Assembly: GCA_964559865.1 (NCBI GenBank) | Contig: CAZLJD010000035.1 | Span: 1 to 64,000 of the forward strand | DNA from: JAGHAJ01 sp964559865 [NCBI: uncultured Synergistota bacterium] | GTDB taxonomy: Bacteria; Synergistota; JAGHAJ01 | DNA: 64,000 nt | Reading direction: 5' to 3' | Shown here: positions 1-12,300 of the stretch, one piece after another | Numbering within the stretch: the first letter of the stretch is position 1 | Layout: each line of letters starts with the position of its first letter | Notes under the pieces: model-generated | The model's input: only the letters and a program-made list of their open reading frames with translations | What the model was told of the DNA's origin: nothing | Databases searched by the model: none | Made by a program: the position numbers and the translations under genes

Positions 1-2
1 AC

Positions 3-449
3 CACGAGCTTCCACCGAAGCAGCTTGCTGCTACCATGTGGATAGGGCTTGGACCTGTCGGCGTTGGTGTTATCTCTCTTAATAATATTGCGCATGCATC
101 TGTGAAGGTCCCAGCGTTTAGGTCGTTTTTCTCCCATTTACTTGGGCCATTACACCTGTTTAGTACCGTTTTCTGGGGGTTCGGTGTGTTCTGGTTTCTC
201 GTTACCATCGTTTTGACGCTTTATTACCTTATGAAGGTTTCCATACCCTATGCTATGAGCTGGTGGGCATTTACATTCCCTCTCGGAGCTTATGCCGCTG
301 CTACGCTCGTTCTCTACAAGGAGGTAGGGCTCTTAGGTATTAAGTATTATGGTATTTTGCTGTTTGTCTTGTTGCTGTTTTTCTGGGTGATAACCTTTAT
401 AAACACGATGAAGGCTGCCTTTTCTGGGAGATTGTTTGTAGGTAAGTAA
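3..449 (+). CDS. TDT-family (TehA/Mae1/SLAC1-like) transporter, C-terminal part
   Basis: The reading frame is already open at the window edge, so the 5' part lies outside. The visible 148 residues contain about four hydrophobic membrane segments and the stretch WIGLGPVGVG, preceded by HELPPKQLAAT. This resembles the late part of the ten-helix tellurite-resistance/C4-dicarboxylate (TDT) permeases, where a similar LGPVGVG segment occurs. Substrates in the family include malate, sulfite and other anions; nothing here picks one. An internal ATG at 36 is not a credible start because coding sequence continues upstream of it. The gene ends just before the 3' end of a convergent tRNA. The family call is fairly firm, the substrate unknown. 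Confidence 0.68.
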   Translation, partial: HELPPKQLAATMWIGLGPVGVGVISLNNIAHASVKVPAFRSFFSHLLGPLHLFSTVFWGFGVFWFLVTIVLTLYYLMKVSIPYAMSWWAFTFPLGAYAAATLVLYKEVGLLGIKYYGILLFVLLLFFWVITFINTMKAAFSGRLFVGK

Positions 450-452
450 AGT

Positions 453-528
453 GGTGCGCCTGAGAGGACTCGAACCTCCAACCTACGGTTTAGGAAACCG
501 TCGCTCTATCCCATTGAGCTACAGGCGC
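453..528 (-). tRNA. tRNA-Arg (anticodon CCT)
   Basis: Read on the minus strand, a complete cloverleaf is visible. The 7-bp acceptor stem GCGCCTG pairs with CAGGCGC, the D arm begins GCTC, the anticodon stem ACGGT/ACCGT carries the loop TTCCTAA, and the T loop is TTCGAGT. The anticodon CCT reads AGG, a heavily used arginine codon in the neighbouring genes. The discriminator base is A (456), and the 3' CCA (453-455) is encoded. It has its own promoter just upstream and stands alone, with no other RNA gene beside it. Confidence 0.95.
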
Positions 529-538
529 ATCCTTATAT

Positions 539-568
539 AATATACCACAGCTTACCCATCATTTTCAA
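539..568 (-). promoter_or_regulatory. Promoter of tRNA-Arg
   Basis: On the minus strand TTGAAA (563-568) and TATATT (539-544) are separated by 18 bases. A TGG precedes the -10 element (extended -10). The spacing puts the transcription start a few bases before the mature tRNA 5' end at 528. Confidence 0.6.
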
Positions 569-614
569 CACCCAATTGTGATGTTTGCAGATAACCTTAT
601 CTGCCTCGTGTTGC

Positions 615-640
615 TTGACATATATTGGGTAGTGTAATAC
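615..640 (+). promoter_or_regulatory. Possible promoter of the larA-like gene
   Basis: TTGACA at 615-620 is followed after 14 bases by TAATAC. The -35 match is perfect but the spacing is short and the -10 weak, so this is only a candidate. It lies 20 bases upstream of the Shine-Dalgarno GGAGGTG of the next gene. Confidence 0.3.
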
Positions 641-660
641 CATTATTGTCGGAGGTGTGA

Positions 661-1902
661 ATGTTGCTATTCAGGATCTCAGATAGCTGGGTAGAGGTGG
701 ATACAAGTTGCCTGAATGTGGTTGACGAGGTGAAACCTGCAAAAAAGGTGATTCCGTTGGAGGAACCTGCTCGGGCTGCAATTCGTGCTTTGAATTTTCC
801 CGTAGGGGCGGCTCCTCTGAAAGAGGTTTTGAAAGGCAAAAGCAGAGTGCTTGTGATCCTTAACGACATAACGAGACCTACACCTTATAGATACATGTTG
901 CCCGCTATTGTGGATCTGCTTGACGGTAAGGGTGTGAAGTTTGTCGTGGCTACGGGAACACACAGACCAAACACCGATGTCGAGATGCTGGATATGTATG
1001 GAGAAGAACTTTTTGCTCGTGGTTTTACCGTGGAGAATCACGACTGCGACGGTTCGCATTTTATTCACTGTTGCACTACAAGTGTGGGTAATGATGTATA
1101 TATAAATGGGGTGATAGAGCAGGCAGATGTAGTAGTAACAACGGGCGTGATCGGTTTTCACTACTTTGCTGGTTACTCTGGTGGTAGAAAGAGCCTCTTT
1201 CCGGGTATAGCTGAGCGTAACAGCATAGGTAGAAACCACGCATTGATGGTGAAGAAAGGGTCGGTTGCTGCTAACATAGAGGGTAACCCCGTTAACGATG
1301 AGATGATGGAAGTGGCTTCTGTGTTTGGTGAAAGACTGTTTATCTTTAACGCTGTAACCTCTCCTGCAGGAGAAGTTCTGGGATTTTTTGCGGGCAATTA
1401 CGAGAACGCTTGGTTGAAGGGTGTAGAGTTGTATGATTCCTACTTTAAGGTTAGAATACACGAATTGGCAGATGTAGTGATAGCAGACGCTGGTGGGTAT
1501 CCGAAGGATATAAATGCGTATCAGGTTCAGAAGGCTCTGGATAATGCCTTGAGGGCTGTTAGAGATGGTGGTACTATAATACTTATTGCGGGCTGTGTGG
1601 AGGGATTCGGTAATGCTGTATTTGAAGAGTGGCTTAAAGATGCACGAAGCCCCGAAGATGTCGTGCACAGGTTGAGTCAAGGGTTTGTGTTGGGTGGCCA
1701 CAAGGCGTATGCAGTTGCAAGTGCAGTCAAAAAGGCAGATGTCATATTGGTTTCTCATATGAGGCCTGAGGATGTGTCAACGATGTTTTTCAGATATGCA
1801 CCGAGCGTTGATGTTGCAATGGAGATGGCGGAGGAAAAGCATGGCAAGGGATTTTCCGTTACACTCTTTCCTAATGCGTCGTCTCTTTTGCCAGTGTTGT
1901 AG
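661..1902 (+). CDS. LarA-family nickel-pincer racemase/epimerase-like protein (DUF2088)
   Basis: This 413-residue protein matches the lactate racemase (LarA) family in length and motifs. TGTHRP carries H101, FHYFAGYSGGRK carries H167 and K177, and H193 follows. In characterised LarA a lysine in this glycine-rich segment binds the nickel-pincer nucleotide cofactor and histidines act in catalysis. Family members act on many 2-hydroxy acids, so lactate is only one possibility. Cofactor-making larB, larC and larE are not in the window, so activity depends on genes elsewhere. The start is an ATG seven bases after GGAGG. The COG3044 ATPase follows 27 bases downstream, probably co-transcribed. Confidence 0.8.
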   Translation: MLLFRISDSWVEVDTSCLNVVDEVKPAKKVIPLEEPARAAIRALNFPVGAAPLKEVLKGKSRVLVILNDITRPTPYRYMLPAIVDLLDGKGVKFVVATGTHRPNTDVEMLDMYGEELFARGFTVENHDCDGSHFIHCCTTSVGNDVYINGVIEQADVVVTTGVIGFHYFAGYSGGRKSLFPGIAERNSIGRNHALMVKKGSVAANIEGNPVNDEMMEVASVFGERLFIFNAVTSPAGEVLGFFAGNYENAWLKGVELYDSYFKVRIHELADVVIADAGGYPKDINAYQVQKALDNALRAVRDGGTIILIAGCVEGFGNAVFEEWLKDARSPEDVVHRLSQGFVLGGHKAYAVASAVKKADVILVSHMRPEDVSTMFFRYAPSVDVAMEMAEEKHGKGFSVTLFPNASSLLPVL

Positions 1903-1929
1903 TTATACTCTTTTAGAAGGGGTGGTATC

Positions 1930-3639
1930 ATGGCAGAGCTTTCCATGACGGAATTTAAGTCTATACTCGATAGGATAGATGGGAGGGGATATAAGGCTTA
2001 CAAAGACATCCAGAGACACAGTTTGAGGATAGGAGACATTGCTATCAGTTTTGACCATGTTCAGGGAGATCCGTTTGCCTCTCCTTCTGTGTTTAGGATA
2101 AGCGTTCCCCAGAGCTTTGAAAGGGAGTTTTGGAGTGAAAGGTACAGGAGGATAGCCCTTGAAGATATGATTACGAGGAAGGCTTACGAGCTGTGTGTTA
2201 GGAGGTCTTCGCATCGAGGTATAGGTAGTAGTGGTTATATAGGTTTCCCGAGACCCGGACAGGAGGTGCTGGAAAGATCGGTCTTGAGAGTCTTTCCTGA
2301 TAGGATAGAGCTGAGGTTGTTTGTGGGTTTGCCAGCAGCAGGTAGAAGGATCCTCTCAAGCGAGGCACGGAAGATGATAGTTGAAGACCTTCCATTTATT
2401 GCGAGAAACTCTCTTTATAGAAAAAATTACTCGGCGGACGAGGTGAGGAAGAAGATTTCTCTTGCAGATGAGCAGGAGTTTGTTCGTAAGAGTTTGGACA
2501 GGCTGGGTTTGGTGGCGTTTGTGGCAAACGGTGCAATATTGCCAAGGAGATCAGGTGTTGATCCTCGCCCTATGTCTCTGGATAAAGCTGTGCCGTTTAA
2601 GTCCCCCCCAGAGTTTCAGGTGGAGATATCACTTCCCACTGGCAGAACCATCAGTGGTATGGGTATAAAGAAGGGGATTACACTGGTAGCTGGTGGAGGG
2701 TATCATGGGAAATCTACGCTGCTTGAAGCAGTTCAGCTTGGGATTTACAACCACATTGCAGGAGATGGAAGAGAATTTGTGATAACGAATCCAACTGCCG
2801 TGAAGATAAGGGCAGAAGATGGAAGGCGTGTTGCGAGTGTTGACATCTCTCCCTTTATATACGAGCTACCTAGTGGGATCGATGTAAAGCGTTTTTTCAC
2901 AGAGGATGCGTCTGGCTCTACCTCCATGGCTGCTAATATGATAGAGGCAATAGAGGCGGGTTCTACATTTCTCCTTATAGATGAGGATACTGCTGCAACC
3001 AACTTTATGATAAGAGATGCGAGGATGCAGAGGCTCGTCAAGAAAGAACCTATAGTCCCTCTCATTGACAGGGCAAGAGAGCTCTACGAGAGGTTTGGTG
3101 TCTCCATGATGGTCGTCATAGGTGGAGCGGGTGACTACCTTGATGTAGCAGATAGCGTAATAATGATGGAGGATTTTAAACCCTACGATGTAACAGATGA
3201 GGCAAAGGTCATAGTGAACGAGATGCCAACGGGTAGGAGAGATGAACCGCCGTTTCCCATGGAACCTGTAAGGGAAAGGGTACCTCTGCCTTCTGGCTTT
3301 GATCCCTCCAAAGGAAAGAAGGAGGAGTATGTGAAAGTTAGGGGTATAGGTGCTTTGCAGTTTGGTGGCGAGGTTGTTGACCTTTCCGCGGTTGAAACTA
3401 TAGTAAGTGTGGGACAGGTGAGTGGTATAGGTAATGCCATGTTGAAGCTTTTGAGGGATAGACAGATAGACGGAAGAAGGAGGATAAAGGAGATCCTTGA
3501 ACATGTAGAAAGGGAGCTTCTGACGGGCTCAGTTGATGTTTTGTTCAAAGGCTACATCTCTCCTACGATTGAAGAGTTCAGGGTTCTGGAGTTAGCAAGT
3601 GCCATAAACAGATTAAGGACATTGAAGATAAGATTTTAG
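1930..3639 (+). CDS. Predicted ABC-class P-loop ATPase (COG3044 / DUF2791-type)
   Basis: This 569-residue soluble ATPase has the features of the COG3044 family. There is an N-terminal RNA-binding-like region (1-230), the Walker A GGGYHGKST at 255-263, an ABC-like signature ASGSTSMA at 327-334, and the Walker B FLLIDEDTAATNF at 347-359. A conserved C-terminal segment contains RGIGALQFGG. A trypanosome homologue (MRB1590) has been linked to RNA processing; the bacterial role is not established. There are no membrane segments, so it is not a transporter. It sits where dnaX often precedes ybaB-recR. Shine-Dalgarno AGAAGGGG precedes the ATG. Family assignment is firm, function unknown. Confidence 0.85.
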   Translation: MAELSMTEFKSILDRIDGRGYKAYKDIQRHSLRIGDIAISFDHVQGDPFASPSVFRISVPQSFEREFWSERYRRIALEDMITRKAYELCVRRSSHRGIGSSGYIGFPRPGQEVLERSVLRVFPDRIELRLFVGLPAAGRRILSSEARKMIVEDLPFIARNSLYRKNYSADEVRKKISLADEQEFVRKSLDRLGLVAFVANGAILPRRSGVDPRPMSLDKAVPFKSPPEFQVEISLPTGRTISGMGIKKGITLVAGGGYHGKSTLLEAVQLGIYNHIAGDGREFVITNPTAVKIRAEDGRRVASVDISPFIYELPSGIDVKRFFTEDASGSTSMAANMIEAIEAGSTFLLIDEDTAATNFMIRDARMQRLVKKEPIVPLIDRARELYERFGVSMMVVIGGAGDYLDVADSVIMMEDFKPYDVTDEAKVIVNEMPTGRRDEPPFPMEPVRERVPLPSGFDPSKGKKEEYVKVRGIGALQFGGEVVDLSAVETIVSVGQVSGIGNAMLKLLRDRQIDGRRRIKEILEHVERELLTGSVDVLFKGYISPTIEEFRVLELASAINRLRTLKIRF

Positions 3640-3644
3640 CTTTC

Positions 3645-3673
3645 TTGACATTGTATTTGGCAGGTGAGATAAT
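3645..3673 (+). promoter_or_regulatory. Promoter of the ybaB-recR-...-guaB operon
   Basis: TTGACA (3645-3650) and GATAAT (3668-3673) are separated by the ideal 17 bases. The promoter starts just after the ATPase stop codon and drives the next eight tightly packed genes. Confidence 0.7.
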
Positions 3674-3693
3674 TATATGAGGGGGATAGTGTA

Positions 3694-4002
3694 ATGGATA
3701 TGAATAAACTGATGAAACAGGTTCAAAAACTGCAGGCACGCATGCAGAAGATTCAGGAAGAGCTTGCCAACGAGGAGATTGAGGGTAGCGCAGGGGGTGG
3801 TATGGTTAAGGCTGTTGTTAATGGTCAGCAAGAGGTCTTGGAGATAAAGATAGACCCAGATGTTATTGGAGATGGGGATATAGAGATGCTTCAGGACCTC
3901 GTTGTTGCTGCTGTTAATGATGCCATAAAGAAGTCGAAGGAAAGAGCGGGCGAAAGGATGGCATCTTTGACTGGCGGGATGAACATTCCGGGGCTTTTCT
4001 GA
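3694..4002 (+). CDS. ybaB: YbaB/EbfC family nucleoid-associated protein
   Basis: This small DNA-binding protein of 102 residues has the typical family size. It has an N-terminal coiled coil (MNKLMKQVQKLQARMQKIQE, residues 3-22), a beta core with GGGMVKAVVNGQQEV, and a C-terminal helix ending in a Met/Gly-rich tail. YbaB proteins dimerise and coat DNA, and the gene is almost always upstream of recR, as here. dnaX, the usual third member, is absent; a COG3044 ATPase occupies its place. Shine-Dalgarno GAGGGGG precedes the ATG. Confidence 0.93.
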   Translation: MDMNKLMKQVQKLQARMQKIQEELANEEIEGSAGGGMVKAVVNGQQEVLEIKIDPDVIGDGDIEMLQDLVVAAVNDAIKKSKERAGERMASLTGGMNIPGLF

Positions 4003-4010
4003 GGTGAGCT

Positions 4011-4646
4011 GTGCTTTTACCGGAGACCATTGAGAAGGCGGTGAGGAATCTTTCAAATCTTCCGGGGATAGGTAGGAGGTCTGCTGTTAGGATCGTGTTT
4101 TATCTGATGCAGTTGCCTCCCTCAGAGGTTACGGAGATAGCGGATTCCTTGTCTGCATTACACGAAAAGTTGCATCCGTGCTCTGTTTGTGGTTTTATCA
4201 CGGACGAGGATCCGTGTAGTATATGCAGAGATTACACGAGAGATAGGGAGTTGCTTTGTGTAGTGGAGGATTCCCAAGATGTGATCGTTATAGAGAAGGC
4301 AGGTGTTTATAAGGGTCTTTACCATGTGTTAGGTGGTGTGTTGTCCCCCTATAGTGGTATAGGACCAGAGAAATTGAGGATAAAGGAGTTGTTGAACAGA
4401 ATAAAGGGTGGTAGTTTTAGAGAGATAATAATAGCAACCAATCCGAAGGTGGAAGGGGATATGACATTTTACTATTTGGTGGATCTCTTAAGACCACTTG
4501 GGGTAAAGGTGACGAGGTTGGCTTACGGACTTCCGGTGGGGGGTGATATAGAGTACGCAGACGGTATGACCTTGAGAAAGGCGATAGAAAATAGGTTTAC
4601 GGTTATAGGAGAGGGGGTAGAAGATGACAGAAAACAACAAGAGTAG
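4011..4646 (+). CDS. recR: Recombination mediator RecR
   Basis: RecR forms a ring clamp that, with RecO, loads RecA onto SSB-coated DNA during gap repair. The 211-residue protein has the helix-hairpin-helix LPGIGRRSA (17-25), a zinc site of four cysteines (C57, C60, C69, C72), a Toprim domain starting LCVVEDSQDV, and a C-terminal Walker-like segment. The start is GTG at 4011 after GAGGTGAGCT. Its last 23 bases overlap the next gene, so translation is probably coupled. Confidence 0.95.
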   Translation: MLLPETIEKAVRNLSNLPGIGRRSAVRIVFYLMQLPPSEVTEIADSLSALHEKLHPCSVCGFITDEDPCSICRDYTRDRELLCVVEDSQDVIVIEKAGVYKGLYHVLGGVLSPYSGIGPEKLRIKELLNRIKGGSFREIIIATNPKVEGDMTFYYLVDLLRPLGVKVTRLAYGLPVGGDIEYADGMTLRKAIENRFTVIGEGVEDDRKQQE

Positions 4647-5769
4647 GGGTAGCCCTACATGGGAGAAGTTCTTTGGTGCTATAATGTTGTTGGTTGGTAT
4701 AACGGGGGGTTATCAAGCTGCCGAATATCTCCTGAACAATGTGCTGCACTATAGTAGCGTTGAGATAAAGGTGGCAGTGGTGATAGCCTGTACAGGTGTT
4801 GTTGGATTGGTCTTTTTCTATGTTTTGACACCCAAGGTCATTAGTGGTATAAGCAAGATTACTGGTAAGGTGGAGGTGGAGTTACAGGAGATCCCTCCCC
4901 GTGAGATTATTGCGGGTGTTATAGGTCTCATAGTTGGACTCATAATTGCTAACCTTTTGGTATATCCGCTATCGTTTTTGCCCATAGTGGGTCCCTATGT
5001 TCCAATTGTGCTTAACATAGGGTTTGGCTATCTGGGTGCAAGAATAGGTATAAAGAGGCAGGAAGACATATTTGGTATATTTAACTCTCTACCCAAGATA
5101 GGGAGTAATTCGGATAGAGAGGCAAAGAAGTTGTTGAAGAAAGGTAAGGGGGAAGCGAGCAAGAAGATAGTGGATACGAGTGCTATCATAGATGGTAGAA
5201 TACTGGACATGTCGAGGACTGGATTTCTTGAAGGCCTCTTGATAATACCGAGGTTCGTTGTGCAGGAGCTTCAACACATAGCTGACTCATCTGAAAGCTC
5301 AAGGAGGGCTCGGGGAAGAAGGGGTCTTGATGTGCTTAATGCGTTGAGTAAGGAGAACTATGTGGATGTTTACATATACGAGAAAGATGTGCATGGTGAG
5401 GATGTGGACTCCAAGCTTGTGGTTCTTGCCAAAAAGCTTGGGGCGAAGATTATAACTAACGATTACAATCTAAATAAGGTGGCAAGTATTGAGGGTATAG
5501 ATGTCTTGAACATAAACGACCTTGCAAACGCATTAAAGCCGGTTGCTTTACCGGGAGAGGAGATGCATGTGCATATTCTTAAGGAAGGTAAAGAGCAAGG
5601 ACAGGGCATTGCGTATTTGGATGATGGTACTATGATTGTGGTTGAGGGTGGAAGGCGATTTATGAATATGGATGTTACGATTGTGGTTACGAGTGTACTT
5701 CAGACATCTGCAGGCAAGATGATATTTGGCAGGCTCAAAGATGAAAAGAGGAGAAGGGCAACCGGATAG
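4624..5769 (+). CDS. YacL-like membrane protein with PIN and TRAM domains
   Basis: The protein has four predicted membrane helices in the first 140 residues (about 16-36, 48-68, 95-115, 120-138). A PIN nuclease domain starts at KIVDTSAIIDGRI (from 181), with the acidic metal ligands D184 and later ITNDYN. A TRAM RNA-binding domain lies near the C-terminus (about 315-375). This is the domain order of Bacillus YacL, whose gene is usually next to ispD/ispF; ispF follows here and ispD is missing. PIN domains cut RNA, but the physiological target of YacL is not known. The start overlaps recR by 23 bases. Confidence 0.85.
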   Translation: MTENNKSRGSPTWEKFFGAIMLLVGITGGYQAAEYLLNNVLHYSSVEIKVAVVIACTGVVGLVFFYVLTPKVISGISKITGKVEVELQEIPPREIIAGVIGLIVGLIIANLLVYPLSFLPIVGPYVPIVLNIGFGYLGARIGIKRQEDIFGIFNSLPKIGSNSDREAKKLLKKGKGEASKKIVDTSAIIDGRILDMSRTGFLEGLLIIPRFVVQELQHIADSSESSRRARGRRGLDVLNALSKENYVDVYIYEKDVHGEDVDSKLVVLAKKLGAKIITNDYNLNKVASIEGIDVLNINDLANALKPVALPGEEMHVHILKEGKEQGQGIAYLDDGTMIVVEGGRRFMNMDVTIVVTSVLQTSAGKMIFGRLKDEKRRRATG

Positions 5770-5773
5770 TTAG

Positions 5774-6253
5774 ATGAGAGTTGGTTTTGGATACGATATA
5801 CATAGGTTTGCCGAGGGTAGAAGACTTGTCCTGGGTGGTGTAGAGGTAGAGTATCCACTTGGCCTTTTGGGTGTTTCTGATGGTGATGTGGTGTTGCATG
5901 CCATTGCAGATGCCGTTTTGGGTGCTATTGGGAGGGGAGAGATAGGGATATACTTCCCTCCCAATAGTCTTTCTTCGCAGGGGATTGACAGCAAGGTTAT
6001 ACTAAAGTATGTGGTTGAGATGGCGGATAGAGACGGGTTTTTGATAAGCAATATCGATGTCACGATAGTGACTGAGCAGCCGAAACTGAAGAAGTATTAC
6101 GGTTTGATGAGAAAAGCAATTGCTGAGATCGTGGGGATAGGTGAGGATCGCATTAACATAAAGGCTAAGAGTAATGAGGGATTGGATAGTGTTGGCAGAG
6201 GCGAGGCTATAGCAGCGTACTCTGTGGTTTCTGTTCAGGAGGTGAAACGGTAA
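5774..6253 (+). CDS. ispF: 2-C-methyl-D-erythritol 2,4-cyclodiphosphate synthase
   Basis: IspF catalyses the fifth step of the MEP isoprenoid pathway, cyclising CDP-ME 2-phosphate and releasing CMP. The 159-residue length is normal. Metal ligands D8, H10 and H42 (GYDIH, and LHAIADA) are present, as is the C-terminal EGLDSVGRGEAIAA. The usual DxGxHFPP loop reads IGIYFPPNS, a mild variation. IspD, often fused or adjacent, is not in the window. Stop and start codons of the flanking genes are only a few bases away, so this is mid-operon. Confidence 0.95.
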   Translation: MRVGFGYDIHRFAEGRRLVLGGVEVEYPLGLLGVSDGDVVLHAIADAVLGAIGRGEIGIYFPPNSLSSQGIDSKVILKYVVEMADRDGFLISNIDVTIVTEQPKLKKYYGLMRKAIAEIVGIGEDRINIKAKSNEGLDSVGRGEAIAAYSVVSVQEVKR

Positions 6254-6956
6254 ATGAAAAGGCGGATTTTAGTGGTGGCTTTTCTTCTGTTACTTTCCTT
6301 ACCGGTGCAAAGCCTTGCTGCTGTGAGGGATTTTCCTGCAAGAGTGGTTTTGTCGAAGGGGAAGTTGGCTTTGTATGTTGCACGCTTTCGGATTATGACA
6401 GTCCCTAATGTGGGGAGCAGCAAAGCTGCATTGGATTCCTTTAGAGATAAGATAAATGCTCTCTGGAGGAGGGGAGTGCACCTGAGATACCTTAGGCTGG
6501 CAAGAGATGGTATAAAGTATCAGAACAGTTATATCCTGAAGGTTCGGAAGAGCTGGGTCACCTATCACAAGAGTGAATCAAAGTGGCTTGTTTTAAAGTG
6601 GGGTAACAATCTCTACAAGGCTTTAAGTATCTTGCAAGCTGGATACTCGAGAGGTGGCAGGTATTACAGGCAGGTTGGACTTGCGTCCTGGTACGGTTAT
6701 AGGTGGACTGGTAGAAGGACATCTTCGGGTGAGAGGTTTAATCACATGGAGCTTACGGCTGCGAGCAGAACGCTGCCTTTCAACTCTGTGGTGATGGTGA
6801 CCAACCTGTCAAATTACAAGAGTGTTATAGTTAGAATAACGGATAGAGGTCCTTACTACAAGAAGAGGATAATAGACCTCTCTGAAGCAGCAGCCTATCT
6901 GATAGGTATGCTCCACTCGGGTGTGAAGAGGGTTAAAGTGGAGGTAATACTTTGGA

Positions 6957-6982
<26 letters not shown>
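6254..6982 (+). CDS. RlpA-like double-psi beta-barrel protein
   Basis: A signal peptide (residues 1-22, ending near SLAA) leads into about 110 residues of unassigned sequence. A RlpA-type double-psi beta-barrel follows: GLASWYGYRWTGRRTSSG, the catalytic-type ELTAASRTLPFNS, and ITDRGPYYKKRIIDLS. RlpA proteins are septal lytic transglycosylases or peptidoglycan binders in the envelope. The leader has no lipobox cysteine, so this copy should be secreted rather than lipid-anchored, and no SPOR domain is present. The ATG directly follows the ispF stop, after AGGAGGTGAAACGGTAA. The end overlaps gltX by 26 bases. Confidence 0.8.
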
Positions 6983-10555
<3,573 letters not shown>

Positions 10556-10570
<15 letters not shown>

Positions 10571-11014
10571 TGATTCTCTGTAGGCTTTGACCTCTTCCTT
10601 TATCTTTTTGTTTGATAGAGATATGATTTCTGCGGCGAGGATTACGGCATTTTTTATGCCTGAGCTCCCCACTGCGACGGTGGCTACAGGTATGCCAGTT
10701 GGCATCTGAACTATCGAAAGTAGAGAGTCTATCCCTTTGAGAGGTTCTGCTGCAACGGGTACGCCTATTACTGGTATTGTTGTAAGTGCGGCTACTACTC
10801 CCGGTAAGTGGGCGGCGAGTCCGGCTACTGCTATAGCTACTTTTACGCCGAGTTCCTCAAATGTGTTGATGTACTCTGTGAGCTTTTGTAGATTTCTGTG
10901 TGCGGATATTATCTTTATGTCGTATTCCAGCGAGAATTTTTCCATTATGGGTTGAGCAGACTCCACCAGTGGAAGGTCTGACTTGCTTCCAAGTATTATA
11001 GATACATCTGCCAA
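10556..11014 (-). CDS. purE: N5-carboxyaminoimidazole ribonucleotide mutase PurE
   Basis: PurE moves the carboxyl group of N5-CAIR (class I) or carboxylates AIR directly (class II). The 152-residue protein has GSKSD (9-13) and SAHR (37-40), with the catalytic histidine. The loop AGLAAHLPG (64-72) has class I-like AAHLPG but an unusual Leu in place of the common Gly. PurK, the partner that class I needs, is not in the window. The start is TTG at 11014, after AAAGGGGCTGATGTAA. It is the last gene of the pur operon. Confidence 0.93.
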
Positions 11015-12286
11015 TTACATCAGCCCCTTTCTGCCTATGTCTCTGCGGAAGTGCATGCCTTCAAACCTTATGTGCTTTACCCCCTCATAGGCCCTGTTAA
11101 TGGATGTTGCAAGGTCATTTCCCCTTGCAGCTACTGAAAGTACCCTGCCGCCATTAGTGAGAAGGATGCCATCATCACTTTTTACTCCACTGAAGAATAT
11201 CTCTATGTCTCTTTGCTTTGCGAACCAATCTTCGTCTATCTGTATCCTGTCACCTTTGCGGTATTTTCCTGGATAACCTTCTGCTGAAATTACCACATCT
11301 GTTGCAAAGCCGTTGTGCCACTGGATCTCCTCTTCTAAGTTACCATTTACGCAACCTTCAATGATTTCTAACAGATCACTTTTCATCAGCAACATTATTG
11401 CCTGGGTCTCTGGATCTCCAAACCTCACATTGAACTCCAAGACATGGAAGTTTTTCTCCTTGTCTATCATGAGACCTGCATATATGACGCCTTTGTAATC
11501 GATCCCTTCTTCTTTTAATCCGTTTATGAGGGGTATAAATACCCTGCTTTTAACCTCTTCGATGAGTGTGTCATCTGCTATGAGACACGGTGCGTATGCA
11601 CCCATTCCACCTGTGTTTGGTCCTTGGTCTCCATCTAATACTTGTTTGTGGTCTTGTGCTGGGATTAGTGGTAGGATCTGGTTTCCTGATGCGATTGCAA
11701 GCAGGGAAAGTTCTTGTCCGTATAGCATCTTTTCTATTACTACTTGTCTTCCAGCTTCGCCAAATACTTTCTCTACCATTATGGAGTCTATGGTTTTGGT
11801 GGCCTCTTCGTAGTTTTTTACGATTATACTTCCCTTTCCTGCGGCGAGTCCATCTGCTTTTATAACGATGGGATAGCCTTGACTCTTTAGGTATTTCTTT
11901 GCTTCGTTTGGGGAGTCGAACACCTCAAACTCAGAGGTTGGTATTTCATACCTCTTCATTACCTTTTTCGCCCATACCTTGCTTGCTTCGAGCATTGCAG
12001 CCCTTTTAGTTGGGCCAAATATCTTTAATCCTGCTTCCGTGAATCTGTCTACTATTCCGTTTGCAAGTGGTAGCTCAGGTCCTACAACTGTAAGGTCTAT
12101 CTCTTTGTCCTTTGCAAAGGCTAACATGGACTCTATGTCTGATACTGGTATGTTAAAGCAGTTAGTGTGTTTTGCAATGCCGTCGTTTCCGGGTACGGCC
12201 CACAATTCGTTTACCTCTGGGCTTTGCAATAGCTTCCAGGCGATTGCGTGTTCTCTTCCACCGCTACCAATTACCATTACCTTCAA
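11015..12286 (-). CDS. purD: Phosphoribosylamine-glycine ligase
   Basis: PurD is an ATP-grasp enzyme that joins glycine to phosphoribosylamine (second step). The 423-residue length is normal. It begins MKVMVIGSGGREHAIAWKL and contains IKADGLAAGKG and the ATP-grasp metal segment LEFNVRFGDPETQ. The start is TTG at 12286 with GGAG ten bases upstream; an ATG nine bases inside is the alternative. It directly follows purH and its stop is adjacent to the purE start. Confidence 0.97.
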   Translation of the reverse strand: MKVMVIGSGGREHAIAWKLLQSPEVNELWAVPGNDGIAKHTNCFNIPVSDIESMLAFAKDKEIDLTVVGPELPLANGIVDRFTEAGLKIFGPTKRAAMLEASKVWAKKVMKRYEIPTSEFEVFDSPNEAKKYLKSQGYPIVIKADGLAAGKGSIIVKNYEEATKTIDSIMVEKVFGEAGRQVVIEKMLYGQELSLLAIASGNQILPLIPAQDHKQVLDGDQGPNTGGMGAYAPCLIADDTLIEEVKSRVFIPLINGLKEEGIDYKGVIYAGLMIDKEKNFHVLEFNVRFGDPETQAIMLLMKSDLLEIIEGCVNGNLEEEIQWHNGFATDVVISAEGYPGKYRKGDRIQIDEDWFAKQRDIEIFFSGVKSDDGILLTNGGRVLSVAARGNDLATSINRAYEGVKHIRFEGMHFRRDIGRKGLM

Positions 12287-12300
12287 TTTTGTATCACTCC

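Noticed and set aside
679-1758. Long open frame antisense to the larA-like gene
   Set aside because: It is an exact reading shadow of a well-conserved gene and its product has a Ser/His/Tyr-rich composition without any family motif.
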